NCBI GenBank assembly: GCA_947074135.1
Contig: CAMTOL010000093.1
Location: forward strand, 1 to 7,810
Direction: 5' to 3'
Origin: an uncultured Rikenellaceae bacterium
GTDB taxonomy: Bacteria > Bacteroidota > Bacteroidia > Bacteroidales > Rikenellaceae
Length of the DNA stretch: 7,810 bases
The position numbers and the translations under genes are program-made. The stretch's first letter is position 1. Each line of letters opens with the position of its first letter. The notes under the pieces are model-generated. The model saw only the letters and a list, made by a program, of their open reading frames with translations, had not been told where the DNA came from and ran no database searches. Below are positions 1 through 6,402 of this stretch, piece by piece.

Positions 1-68
1 GAGTATAACATAACAAGAGATTAGTATCAAACACAGAACTAAAAAAAATGGTGAACTGGCATTGTCTG

Positions 69-782
69 CTAGTTAACCATTTTGTCGAACTGAATTCTAT
101 CCTCAATCTCAGTTACACAATCCAACCATCCTCGCAGAATAATAGCAGGAGAGTGGGTTGCAATAATTATCTGCATATCGGAATTTAAAGCTAGAATATC
201 ATCTAAAAGGCTCTTTTGCCACTCCAACGAGAGCGACACTTCAGGTTCATCTACTACCAAAACCGAAGCATTTGGTCGCAACAGAATTGCTTTGAATAGC
301 GACACTGCCAATTTTTCTCCAGCCGAAAGAAATTCATAGGCAACCACTACCGTATGACCTTGCGCAACCTCAAGATTAAAGGTCAAATTATCCAGACCTT
401 TTTGCCTATCAACTTTCTTACGACTCAGCTCAAAAAGTTTATCAACAATATCGTAAAAAATTGCGCATCGTTGCTCGCTAACCCCCTCGACAGGCGAACC
501 AATAGTTAGGAATCCATCTAAATTACGATTGAGCACCAACACATCATCAGCCCTAACAGCTTCACCACAACTCTCAATGTTGACACTTTCAATAATCTGT
601 CTTAAGTTTTGAGGCAAAGAACCATCGACCAACTTCAACGAGATAGCTTTAAGAAGTGTACTCTTCCCGCAACCATTGTACCCAGAGAGAATATTGACCC
701 CACTACGTAAACTCCACTCGATATCAATAATACCAAGCAGTTTAGACGCTTTAATCGTTGCTATTTTTCTATTATTAGACAT
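69..782 (-). CDS. Compact SMC/RecF-like AAA (AAA_21-type) ATPase, role unknown
   Basis: This 237-residue protein is a soluble ABC-like ATPase head. Seen directly: a Walker A loop GYNGCGKST (residues 34-42), an ABC signature-like LSAGEK (152-157), Walker B VLVVDEPE with D178/E179, the SLEWQ segment (185-189) that follows Walker B in this family, and a switch histidine in ATHSP (H210). The order and wording fit the AAA_15/AAA_21 group related to RecF and OLD heads, rather than transporter ATPases. No signal peptide or membrane segment is visible. The protein is short: many relatives carry a long coiled coil or a C-terminal nuclease (TOPRIM) domain, and this one has neither, with only about 110 residues between Walker A and the signature. 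It lies 30 bp after the phosphorylase gene on the same strand and may be co-transcribed. Relatives often act with a partner gene in defence or repair; any partner would lie beyond the left edge. Start: ATG at 780-782. Family call is firm, function is not. Confidence 0.85.
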   Translation of the reverse strand: MSNNRKIATIKASKLLGIIDIEWSLRSGVNILSGYNGCGKSTLLKAISLKLVDGSLPQNLRQIIESVNIESCGEAVRADDVLVLNRNLDGFLTIGSPVEGVSEQRCAIFYDIVDKLFELSRKKVDRQKGLDNLTFNLEVAQGHTVVVAYEFLSAGEKLAVSLFKAILLRPNASVLVVDEPEVSLSLEWQKSLLDDILALNSDMQIIIATHSPAIILRGWLDCVTEIEDRIQFDKMVN

Positions 783-812
783 AACTCAGTAATTAACACA
801 ACATTTACAACT

Positions 813-1658
813 TTACATCTCGAAAAGAGCATTTATCTGTAGAATAGAGAGCGAAACAAGGGTTTCTAAGCGTTTAGCCGCAATTTTCGAAGCTTCAACC
901 ACATCGTTATGCGCATTAACCTTATTAGCTTTAACACCAAAGCCAATATTTGTGATAACCGAAAAGCCAAGAACCTCCACCCCACAGTGACGCGCCACAA
1001 TTACTTCAGGCGTTGTGCTCATTCCACACGCATCTCCACCTATTCTATTAAAAAAACGATATTCGGCAGGAGTTTCGTATGTTGGTCCGCTCGAAGCTAC
1101 ATAGACTCCACGCCTCAATTTGATTTCGCTCTTTGTAGCACAATTAACTGCAATCGAGCGCAGACGTTTACTATAAGCTTCTGTCATATCTGGAAAACGC
1201 ACACCCATCTCTTCAATATTGCGACCAATCAGAGGATTTGGCAACAAACTAATGTGATCTTCAATCAACATAATATCACCCACATTAAACTCCTCATTCA
1301 CTCCTCCAGCAGCATTGGTAACAATTAGTGTCTTAATGCCCATTGCGCACATCACTCTAATACCTAGTGTAACGTCAGCCATAGAGTAACCCTCGTAATA
1401 ATGGACTCTACCTTGCATAGCAATTACGCTCACCCCACCAACAATACCGCCAACAAAGCGTCCTTTATGTCCCTCAACAGTAGAACAAGCAAAGTCTTCA
1501 ATCGAGCTATAATCTTTAACAGCCGAGCGTTCTATCTTCTCAGCATATCCACCTAATCCGCTACCGAGAATAATACCAATAACAGGTTTATCTATATCTC
1601 TAGCTACAAACAACTCATCAGATAGTTGCTCTGCAATAGTTTTAATCTTACTGTACAT
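813..1658 (-). CDS. punA: Purine nucleoside phosphorylase (trimeric, PNP/MTAP family)
   Basis: Cytosolic enzyme of purine salvage that splits inosine or guanosine (and deoxy forms) with phosphate into free base and (deoxy)ribose-1-phosphate. The 281 residues match the low-molecular-mass trimeric family in length and order. Visible motifs: LGSGLG with the phosphate-binding serine (S33), HKGR (H64), QGRVHYYEGY with R84, H86 and Y88, TNAAGG (114-119), GPTYETPAE with the base-binding Glu (E195), GMSTTPEVIVARH (M213 in the sugar pocket) and ITN (N237), then H250 near the C-terminus. By analogy with mammalian PNP, the Glu/Asn pair predicts preference for 6-oxopurines over adenosine. The start ATG has no Shine-Dalgarno site; an 11-base T run lies about ten bases upstream on the coding strand. 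It follows lpxK after a 186-bp gap, so it may have its own promoter, although I find no perfect TAnnTTTG box there. XapA-like xanthosine activity cannot be excluded. Confidence 0.95.
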   Translation of the reverse strand: MYSKIKTIAEQLSDELFVARDIDKPVIGIILGSGLGGYAEKIERSAVKDYSSIEDFACSTVEGHKGRFVGGIVGGVSVIAMQGRVHYYEGYSMADVTLGIRVMCAMGIKTLIVTNAAGGVNEEFNVGDIMLIEDHISLLPNPLIGRNIEEMGVRFPDMTEAYSKRLRSIAVNCATKSEIKLRRGVYVASSGPTYETPAEYRFFNRIGGDACGMSTTPEVIVARHCGVEVLGFSVITNIGFGVKANKVNAHNDVVEASKIAAKRLETLVSLSILQINALFEM

Positions 1659-1661
1659 CGT

Positions 1662-1705
1662 TTGGTTAAAAAAAAAAAGATAATGAGCATAATTGGTTAA
1701 AAAAA
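1662..1705. repeat. Two direct copies of TTGGTTAAAAAAA upstream of the phosphorylase gene
   Basis: The 13-mer TTGGTTAAAAAAA occurs at 1662-1674 and again at 1693-1705, 31 bp apart. The first copy continues into an 11-A run (1668-1678). On the minus strand both become T-runs followed by AACCAA, placed just upstream of the phosphorylase ATG. They could be leader or regulatory sequence, or chance in a very A/T-rich gap. Confidence 0.4.
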
Positions 1706-1763
1706 CAACTCAAATCAACAACTAGAATAGAGTCTTAACGTACTTCAAATCTTACAATTACTT

Positions 1764-1773
1764 CGCAATTGCG
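1764..1773. promoter_or_regulatory. Perfect 10-bp palindrome CGCAATTGCG in the lpxK-phosphorylase gap
   Basis: CGCAATTGCG is its own reverse complement with no loop, so it resembles a dimer-binding site rather than a hairpin. It is one of the few G/C-rich points in the 186-bp gap, about 105 bp upstream of the phosphorylase start. No regulator is recognised, and a 10-bp palindrome can arise by chance. Confidence 0.25.
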
Positions 1774-1809
1774 TTTTGGAGTTTTTCGGCACTTCAACTG
1801 TTAACTCAA

Positions 1810-1824
1810 ATAATCAATGATTAT
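1810..1824. promoter_or_regulatory. Perfect dyad ATAATCA-A-TGATTAT downstream of lpxK
   Basis: Two 7-bp arms, ATAATCA and TGATTAT, are exact reverse complements around a single central base, 20 bp past the lpxK stop in the direction of transcription. The geometry has no room for a stable hairpin loop, which argues for a protein-binding operator rather than a terminator. No T-run follows on the minus strand. The call is speculative because the sequence is A/T rich. Confidence 0.25.
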
Positions 1825-1844
1825 GCATTGCCAATTATGAATCA

Positions 1845-2930
1845 CTATTGGGGGTGAGTAATCTTATATTTATAGTTCTCCGAAACATATTGCGATAAAA
1901 TGCGAATAAACGAGCTATCGTTATTATCATTGAAAGCAATAGAAATAGAGATATAATACATCTTAGCACGTGTCGATTTCTTGATTTTCTTTGATCCCAT
2001 CAACTTAACTGCATCTTTTTCTGTCATCACAATTACTGTATCCTCTGGTGCCGATTTAAGCATCATCTCTATTCGTTCTATATCTCTCATTCTGAAGGTA
2101 TGATGATCAGGGAAAGCTATATAATCAACAAGAGTATAGTTCTGTTCAATACGGTCAAGGTATGAAGTTGGGTTAGCAATAGTTGAGATTGCAATAACTG
2201 GGTGTTTGTCAACTAGCGCCTCAGTTGTGCCAATCAAATCTGGGAAAAGAGGTAAAGCACTGCCTGAAATTATCTTAGTAAAGAACAGAGATTGATAGGG
2301 AAACATCTCAAGGTTGTTGCGAACAATTCGACAATCAAGCGCAGAGAGTGAATCGGGGCATTTTGTAACTACAAACATATGAGCCCTTTCTAGTGAACTA
2401 CGAAAATCTCGCAATCGCCCATACGGGAGCAGTCTATCTTCGTACACTGGGTTATTATAGTCCATCAACACAATGTTGACCCAACTCTCGACGTAACGAT
2501 GTTGAAAGGCATCGTCTAGTATAATAAGGTTTACTTCAGGATGAAGCTCTCTGAGGCGATTAATTCCTTCCACTCGTTTTTCGCAGACAGCGACAGGAAT
2601 TGTTGGAAATTTGAGTTTTATCTGTTTAGGTTCGTCGCCAATCCGTTTGAACGACATATCAGGCGAGGCTAAAATAAAGCCTTTGGTTTTGCGTTTGTAT
2701 CCTCTCGAAAGTACTGCAACATTGTAATAGCTACTTAACAACTCGACCAAATACTCGGTCATAGGCGTTTTGCCAGTTCCGCCCACTGTGATATTGCCTA
2801 CACAAACGATTGGAATATCAAACTCTGTGATTTTCTTAATTTTCCAGTTAAAGAGTGCGTGTCTAAAAGCAACCCCTGCTCCGTATAGCCACGAAGCAGG
2901 AATCGCAAATATATTTCTTAGTACACCCAA
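1845..2930 (-). CDS. lpxK: Tetraacyldisaccharide 4'-kinase (lipid A synthesis)
   Basis: LpxK phosphorylates the 4' position of the tetraacyl disaccharide-1-phosphate at the inner membrane to give lipid IVA. The 361 residues fit the family length. Landmarks in order: the N-terminal membrane-associated segment with PASWLYGAGV (11-20), Walker A in GNITVGGTGKTP (45-56), LSRGYKR (74-80), GDEP (98-101), the DDAFQHR motif (139-145) containing the conserved Asp and His near the active site, LLPYGRLRDF (167-176), VVTKCP (187-192) and TEKDAVKL near the C-terminus. The start codon is TTG at 2928-2930: an in-frame TAA lies five codons upstream, there is no ATG between, and the next in-frame methionine is about 150 codons in, past Walker A, so TTG is effectively forced. 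It sits 40 bp after sppA and is probably in the same transcript, an arrangement common in Bacteroidales. No terminator hairpin is visible after it. Confidence 0.96.
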   Translation of the reverse strand: MGVLRNIFAIPASWLYGAGVAFRHALFNWKIKKITEFDIPIVCVGNITVGGTGKTPMTEYLVELLSSYYNVAVLSRGYKRKTKGFILASPDMSFKRIGDEPKQIKLKFPTIPVAVCEKRVEGINRLRELHPEVNLIILDDAFQHRYVESWVNIVLMDYNNPVYEDRLLPYGRLRDFRSSLERAHMFVVTKCPDSLSALDCRIVRNNLEMFPYQSLFFTKIISGSALPLFPDLIGTTEALVDKHPVIAISTIANPTSYLDRIEQNYTLVDYIAFPDHHTFRMRDIERIEMMLKSAPEDTVIVMTEKDAVKLMGSKKIKKSTRAKMYYISISIAFNDNNDSSFIRILSQYVSENYKYKITHPQ

Positions 2931-2970
2931 ACTTTTATTTAAGATTTAATAATTAACAAACAAATAATAT

Positions 2971-4755
2971 TTAATATACTATCTCAAAATCAAATGGTGT
3001 TCGAGCCTTAATCGAGCCATTCTCTTCTTTAAGTTTTTCGACATATTTTATTGCTTTCGACTCAATCGAACTAGGCATTATATTAGCAATCACACCACCT
3101 GCCGACTCGATAAATATCTCAAAAAATGGATTCTCGCTCTTTTTAGGCGACAAAACAGAGTAATCGCCTTCGATATCAGCCTTTTTGGCTGCTAGTTCAA
3201 TAGCATCGTCAAGTGTACCGATTTTGTCAACTAGTCCGTTGTTCAATCCTTGAAGACCCGACCAAATACGACCTTGTCCTATTGAATCAACTTCGCTTGT
3301 AGTCATATCACGACCTTCTGAAACTCTGCTCAAAAAGCTATGATAGATAGTATCAACTCTGTTTTGCATATAGCGACGTTCGAGTGGAGTGAGTGGTCTA
3401 ACCATCGAAGCCATATCAGCCGCAGGGGCTGTCTTGACTGGGTCAAAAGTAATTCCGAGAATATCTTTTGCTCCTTTTTGAGCATTAAACATCAATCCAA
3501 AAACTCCAATACTACCTGTGAGTGTCATTGGAGAGCTGACAATAGCAGTTGCAGGAGCTGAAATCCAATATCCTCCCGAAGCAGCATATTCGCCCATCGA
3601 GATTATCACAGGCTTCTCTTTTGACGCAAGAGCAACCTCTCGGTATATCACCTCAGAAGCAATTGCGCTACCACCGGGAGAGTTAACTCTAAGCACAATA
3701 GCTTTAACTCTATCATTATTACGAGCTTTAGCAATTTTCTCCGCTAATTGGTAGCCTACAATCTGGCCCGAACCACTCTTCATATCAACAATTTCGCCTG
3801 AAGCATAAATAACCTCAATTTTATTGCGAGAAGAATTAACAGAATAATTCAAGACTCCGCTACGACGATACTCTTTAAGAGATACTGTATTGATTTTCTT
3901 TACGTCTAGTTCATTTTCAATCCACTCATAAACTTGGTCTAAATATAGGAGTTCGTCAACGAGTCCAGCTTTATGAGCATCGTAAGAGGATTGAATTGAG
4001 AGATCCTCAGCAGCCTTTTGAAGAGATTCGGCAGTAACCGAGCGTGAAGCAGCAATTTGAGAAACAATGTAGTTCCAATTTGAATTAATCAACGATTGAT
4101 ATTGCTCTCTATTCTCTGGACTTAGCGATGTCAACATAAATGGTTCAACCGCACCTTTGAACTTACCATTGCGGATAATCTCAGGTTCAATTCCGAGTTT
4201 ATCGAGCGTACCTTTGTAGAATGTTGGGTTAACAGCCATACCTGTCCAATCAACCACTCCGACAGGGTTTATACACACTTTTGAGGCAACACTTGTAAGA
4301 TAAAGCGCACTTTGAGAGTATGCATCACCGTAAGAGATAATAAATTTCTCAGGGCTACGCTCTTTAAAATTTTCAAGAGCAGTTCTAAGTTCATAAAGCG
4401 CTACTGTCGAAGAGCCAACTACAAGAGGAACTTTAATATAAATGCCTCTGATTTTAGGATCTAGAGCGGCTCTATTAACAAGTTTCGATACTTCGGCAAT
4501 TGATGTGGGAGTTGACAACGAAAAGGAGTTAAAACTAAAATAATCCATCGGATTAGATGAAACCTCCTCAACTATTGCCTCAGAAAGATCAACAACTAGA
4601 ACAGAGTTATTACGAACATTAAATGCTTCATTTTCCGCCGATGACACAATCGCTGTAATAAACGAAACAAAGACAATCATCGAGAATATAAAGCTAATAA
4701 CTGAGCTTGCAACAATAGCCAAAAGACAAGCCCAAAATGTTTTCCAAAATCCCAT
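2971..4755 (-). CDS. sppA: Signal peptide peptidase SppA, 67-kDa type
   Basis: Inner-membrane serine protease that degrades leftover signal peptides and possibly other membrane fragments. The 594 residues match the long, tandem-domain class rather than the short 36-kDa class. A strongly hydrophobic N-terminal stretch (about residues 10-37) is the membrane anchor, with the rest expected outside the cytoplasm. The N-terminal half carries GKFKGAVEPF, whose K200 aligns with the catalytic Lys209 of the E. coli enzyme. The C-terminal half carries LRVNSPGGSAIASEVI (355-370) and then EYAASGGYW, whose S393 aligns with the nucleophile Ser409, followed by LTGSIGVFG (412-420). Both members of the Ser/Lys dyad are therefore present. 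The start ATG at 4753-4755 gives a normal anchor with one lysine before the hydrophobic core. It is the first gene of the leftward run and is divergent from ssb. Confidence 0.96.
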   Translation of the reverse strand: MGFWKTFWACLLAIVASSVISFIFSMIVFVSFITAIVSSAENEAFNVRNNSVLVVDLSEAIVEEVSSNPMDYFSFNSFSLSTPTSIAEVSKLVNRAALDPKIRGIYIKVPLVVGSSTVALYELRTALENFKERSPEKFIISYGDAYSQSALYLTSVASKVCINPVGVVDWTGMAVNPTFYKGTLDKLGIEPEIIRNGKFKGAVEPFMLTSLSPENREQYQSLINSNWNYIVSQIAASRSVTAESLQKAAEDLSIQSSYDAHKAGLVDELLYLDQVYEWIENELDVKKINTVSLKEYRRSGVLNYSVNSSRNKIEVIYASGEIVDMKSGSGQIVGYQLAEKIAKARNNDRVKAIVLRVNSPGGSAIASEVIYREVALASKEKPVIISMGEYAASGGYWISAPATAIVSSPMTLTGSIGVFGLMFNAQKGAKDILGITFDPVKTAPAADMASMVRPLTPLERRYMQNRVDTIYHSFLSRVSEGRDMTTSEVDSIGQGRIWSGLQGLNNGLVDKIGTLDDAIELAAKKADIEGDYSVLSPKKSENPFFEIFIESAGGVIANIMPSSIESKAIKYVEKLKEENGSIKARTPFDFEIVY

Positions 4756-4798
4756 TATCGTAGTATTTTTTTAAATTAACAACTCTTTAAAATTGCAG

Positions 4799-4829
4799 TA
4801 AAATTAGTAAAAAAAATTAGCTATACCAA
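4799..4829 (-). promoter_or_regulatory. Probable sppA promoter (TTGG-N19-TAATTTTA)
   Basis: On the minus strand, TTGG (4829-4826) is followed after 19 bases by TAATTTTA (4806-4799). This fits the Bacteroidota sigma layout of a -33 TTG and a -7 TAnnTTTG, with one mismatch at the last base of the -7 box. It would start transcription near 4794 and leave a leader of roughly 40 bases before the sppA ATG. The gap is A/T rich, so the match is supportive only. Confidence 0.45.
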
Positions 4830-4838
4830 TTTTTTAGT

Positions 4839-4846
4839 TAATTTTG
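4839..4846 (+). promoter_or_regulatory. Probable ssb promoter -7 box TAATTTTG
   Basis: TAATTTTG is an exact match to the Bacteroidota -7 consensus TAnnTTTG, placed 23 bp before the ssb ATG, which predicts a leader of about 20 bases. No clear TTG -33 element is seen about 19-21 bp upstream; only TTAG at 4817-4820 is near the right place. Confidence 0.5.
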
Positions 4847-4869
4847 CTATATATTATAAAAAAAGAGCA

Positions 4870-5304
4870 ATGATGAACAATATCTGTATAAACAATGTTG
4901 TGTTGATAGGTTTTTTAGGTGCAGAACCCGAGTACAGGGTTTTAGAGAGCGGTATAAAGATGGCTCGTTTTTCGTTGGCGACCAACGAATTTTATATAGA
5001 CAAAAACGGAGCGCAACAAGAACATACTGAATGGCACAAGATAGTGGCGTGGAGGGAGGTCGCGGGATACTGTTTCGACAAACTACACCGAGGCTCGTTG
5101 GTAAGGATAGAAGGAAAGATACGTTCAACTGAAATCACCGACAAACACTCACTAAACACTCAAAGAGTCTATGAAATAATAGCAAACTCCGTTCAACTAC
5201 TAACAAACGACGCCACTACCAGCAACGAGCAGAATAAATCGCAAGAGAGAGTTCAGAATTTAGTTCCACCCGCTCCTTTAGATGTGGACGACATTCCGTT
5301 TTAG
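4870..5304 (+). CDS. ssb: Single-stranded DNA-binding protein, short form
   Basis: SSB coats single-stranded DNA during replication, recombination and repair, and recruits partners through its acidic C-terminal tip. The 144 residues comprise an OB fold (about 1-111) with INNVVLIGFLGAEPEYR, ARFSLATNE and TEWHKIVAW, then a short linker of about 25 residues and the canonical tip DVDDIPF. The fold is somewhat divergent: GFLG where GNLG is usual, and TEITDKHSLNTQRVYEI in the loop region. Two ATG codons are in tandem (4870 and 4873); either could be used, giving one residue of difference. Only a weak AGAG lies upstream. The 3' end overlaps the 3' end of ribD on the other strand by 89 bp, so the whole linker and tip (about residues 116-144) are encoded antisense to ribD. 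A second, longer replicative SSB may exist elsewhere in the genome, but this cannot be seen here. Confidence 0.95.
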   Translation: MMNNICINNVVLIGFLGAEPEYRVLESGIKMARFSLATNEFYIDKNGAQQEHTEWHKIVAWREVAGYCFDKLHRGSLVRIEGKIRSTEITDKHSLNTQRVYEIIANSVQLLTNDATTSNEQNKSQERVQNLVPPAPLDVDDIPF

Positions 5305-6352
5305 CCTCCATAATATCTAACATAGCATCAAGATTTGGAGCTTTAACTCCTCGCTCGTTATTATTTAAGGATTTTTCGTTGTAATAGTATGAGATTGGGT
5401 GTACAGAAGTAAAGATTCGAGCTTCGTCCCACAACCCACGCTCAACAAACGAGTTCAACAACACTGCTCCACCCTCGACAATAAGCGATGATATTCCCTC
5501 GCTCTGCAAATAGGCTAAAATCTGCTCTATCACATCTTTAGAGTAGTCTATCTTAACCGTTTTAGCACATTTCCGCTCACGCTCTACCTCCGAAAAAACA
5601 ACTGTTTCCGCTTGGTTGTCAAACAGGTTTAGGTCTTCGTTCAAAACACCCTCTCTATCAAGCACTAAGCGTAGTGGGTTTCGCCCTTCAACCTCACGCA
5701 CCGTTAACGATGGATTATCCATCACCGCCGTATTACGTCCAACAATAATAGCATCTTCGATTGAGCGCCAAGAGTGCACCAATCTTTTACCTATCTCGCC
5801 AGTAAACCACGCAGGTTTTTGTTCTGCTCTTCGCTCAATATCCATAAAACCATCTGCCGACTCCGCCCATTTAAGTATTATGTACGGTCTATTTTCGGTT
5901 TGAGCCGTTATAAAACGCCTATTAAGCTCCCTACACTCGCTCTCCAACACTCCAACTACAACCTCAATTCCAGCATCTTGCATCTTTTTGACACCACGTC
6001 CGCTAACCTTAACAAAAGGATCGAGGCAACCAACTACAACACGAGGAATAGCTTCGCTAATAATTCTATCGGCACAAGGAGGAGTTTTGCCATAATGCGA
6101 ACAGGGTTCCAACGTGACATACATTGTCGATTCTCTAAGAATCTCAGAATAGCTATCAGGGCATTTAGTTATTAAGTCATTAATGGCGTTAACCTCGGCG
6201 TGAGCTTCGCCACAACGCTCGTGATAGCCACAACCGACAATCTCACCACAGCTATCTACTATCACAGCCCCAACCATAGGGTTAGGCGACACGCTACCAG
6301 CACCACGACGTGCCAGTTCGAGCGCAACACCCATCATTAATTCATAATTCAT
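5216..6352 (-). CDS. ribD: Bifunctional riboflavin biosynthesis protein RibD (deaminase/reductase)
   Basis: RibD performs the second and third steps of riboflavin synthesis from GTP: deamination of the diaminopyrimidine, then NADPH-dependent reduction of the ribosyl side chain. The 378 residues are normal for the fusion form. Deaminase domain (about 1-145): PNPMVGAVIV (24-33), HAEVNAI with zinc ligand H51 and catalytic E53, and LEPCSHYGKTPPC with zinc ligands C84 and C93. Reductase domain (about 155-378): KWAESADGF (161-169), the AIIVGRNTAVMDNPSLTVR stretch (201-219) and VEGG (292-295). The chosen start gives MNYELMMGV, whose length matches the usual few residues before the conserved methionine (here M7); ATG codons at positions 6 and 7 are fallback starts. 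The first codons lie inside a heptamer tandem repeat. The last 29 residues overlap ssb tail to tail. It is divergent from prmC, as commonly found in Bacteroidales. Confidence 0.96.
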   Translation of the reverse strand: MNYELMMGVALELARRGAGSVSPNPMVGAVIVDSCGEIVGCGYHERCGEAHAEVNAINDLITKCPDSYSEILRESTMYVTLEPCSHYGKTPPCADRIISEAIPRVVVGCLDPFVKVSGRGVKKMQDAGIEVVVGVLESECRELNRRFITAQTENRPYIILKWAESADGFMDIERRAEQKPAWFTGEIGKRLVHSWRSIEDAIIVGRNTAVMDNPSLTVREVEGRNPLRLVLDREGVLNEDLNLFDNQAETVVFSEVERERKCAKTVKIDYSKDVIEQILAYLQSEGISSLIVEGGAVLLNSFVERGLWDEARIFTSVHPISYYYNEKSLNNNERGVKAPNLDAMLDIMEAKTECRPHLKERVELNSELSLAIYSARCW

Positions 6353-6368
6353 AATTCACAATTCACAA
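6341..6368. repeat. Four tandem 7-bp units (TTCATAA x2, TTCACAA x2) covering the ribD start
   Basis: Units occupy 6341-6347, 6348-6354, 6355-6361 and 6362-6368. Read on the ribD strand they are TTGTGAA, TTGTGAA, TTATGAA, TTATGAA. The chosen ribD ATG (6352-6350) is inside one unit, and the neighbouring copy supplies another ATG (6345-6343) in a different frame that reads Met-Asn-stop. A degenerate fifth unit (TCATTAA) precedes 6341. The unit length is not a multiple of three, so gain or loss of a copy would change which ATG is in frame. Confidence 0.85.
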
Positions 6369-6377
6369 TTAATAGTG

Positions 6378-6385
6378 CAAATTTA
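6378..6385 (-). promoter_or_regulatory. Probable ribD promoter -7 box TAAATTTG
   Basis: On the minus strand the sequence is TAAATTTG, an exact TAnnTTTG match. It predicts a start of transcription near 6373 and a leader of roughly 20 bases, consisting mostly of the heptamer repeat. No TTG is seen at the expected -33 distance, where the minus strand reads TTTTC. No FMN riboswitch fits in this 50-bp gap. Confidence 0.5.
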
Positions 6386-6386
6386 C

Positions 6387-6394
6387 TATCTTTG
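6387..6394 (+). promoter_or_regulatory. Probable prmC promoter -7 box TATCTTTG
   Basis: TATCTTTG is an exact TAnnTTTG match in the sequence GCAAATTTACTATCTTTG, a context typical of Bacteroidota promoters. The predicted transcription start is about 4-7 bases past the box, near 6399. It is one base away from the mirrored ribD box. No clear -33 TTG is present, because that position falls in the heptamer repeat. Confidence 0.6.
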
Positions 6395-6402
6395 TGCCTA
6401 TT

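Noticed and set aside
1..60. On the minus strand after the ATPase gene, ATGCCAGTTCACCATT leads into a T8 run; one extra T would open a hydrophobic, lipobox-like frame, hinting at phase variation.
   Set aside because: As given, the frame stops after seven codons, the stretch is under 70 bases, and A/T-rich DNA easily yields hydrophobic translations. There is no independent sign of a gene.
909..1328. 139-codon plus-strand frame opposite the phosphorylase gene.
   Set aside because: It lies entirely antisense to a strongly recognisable enzyme, has no family resemblance and a low-complexity composition; it is a shadow frame.
4847..5128. 93-codon minus-strand frame opposite ssb.
   Set aside because: It is antisense to the conserved OB fold, with no motif; the hydrophobic N-terminal look comes from A/T-rich reverse translation.
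5616..6175. Two overlapping plus-strand frames of 95 and 133 codons opposite ribD.
   Set aside because: They overlap each other and the conserved ribD domains, and neither has recognisable motifs or a promoter; they are shadow frames.
6341..6368. Heptamer array considered as a CRISPR or replication iteron array.
   Set aside because: Units are only 7 bp with no spacers, there are only four copies, and no cas, rep or partition gene is nearby.
6353..6402. Possible FMN riboswitch controlling ribD.
   Set aside because: The ribD-prmC gap is only 50 bp and filled by promoter boxes and repeats; an FMN riboswitch needs well over 100 bases of conserved structure.
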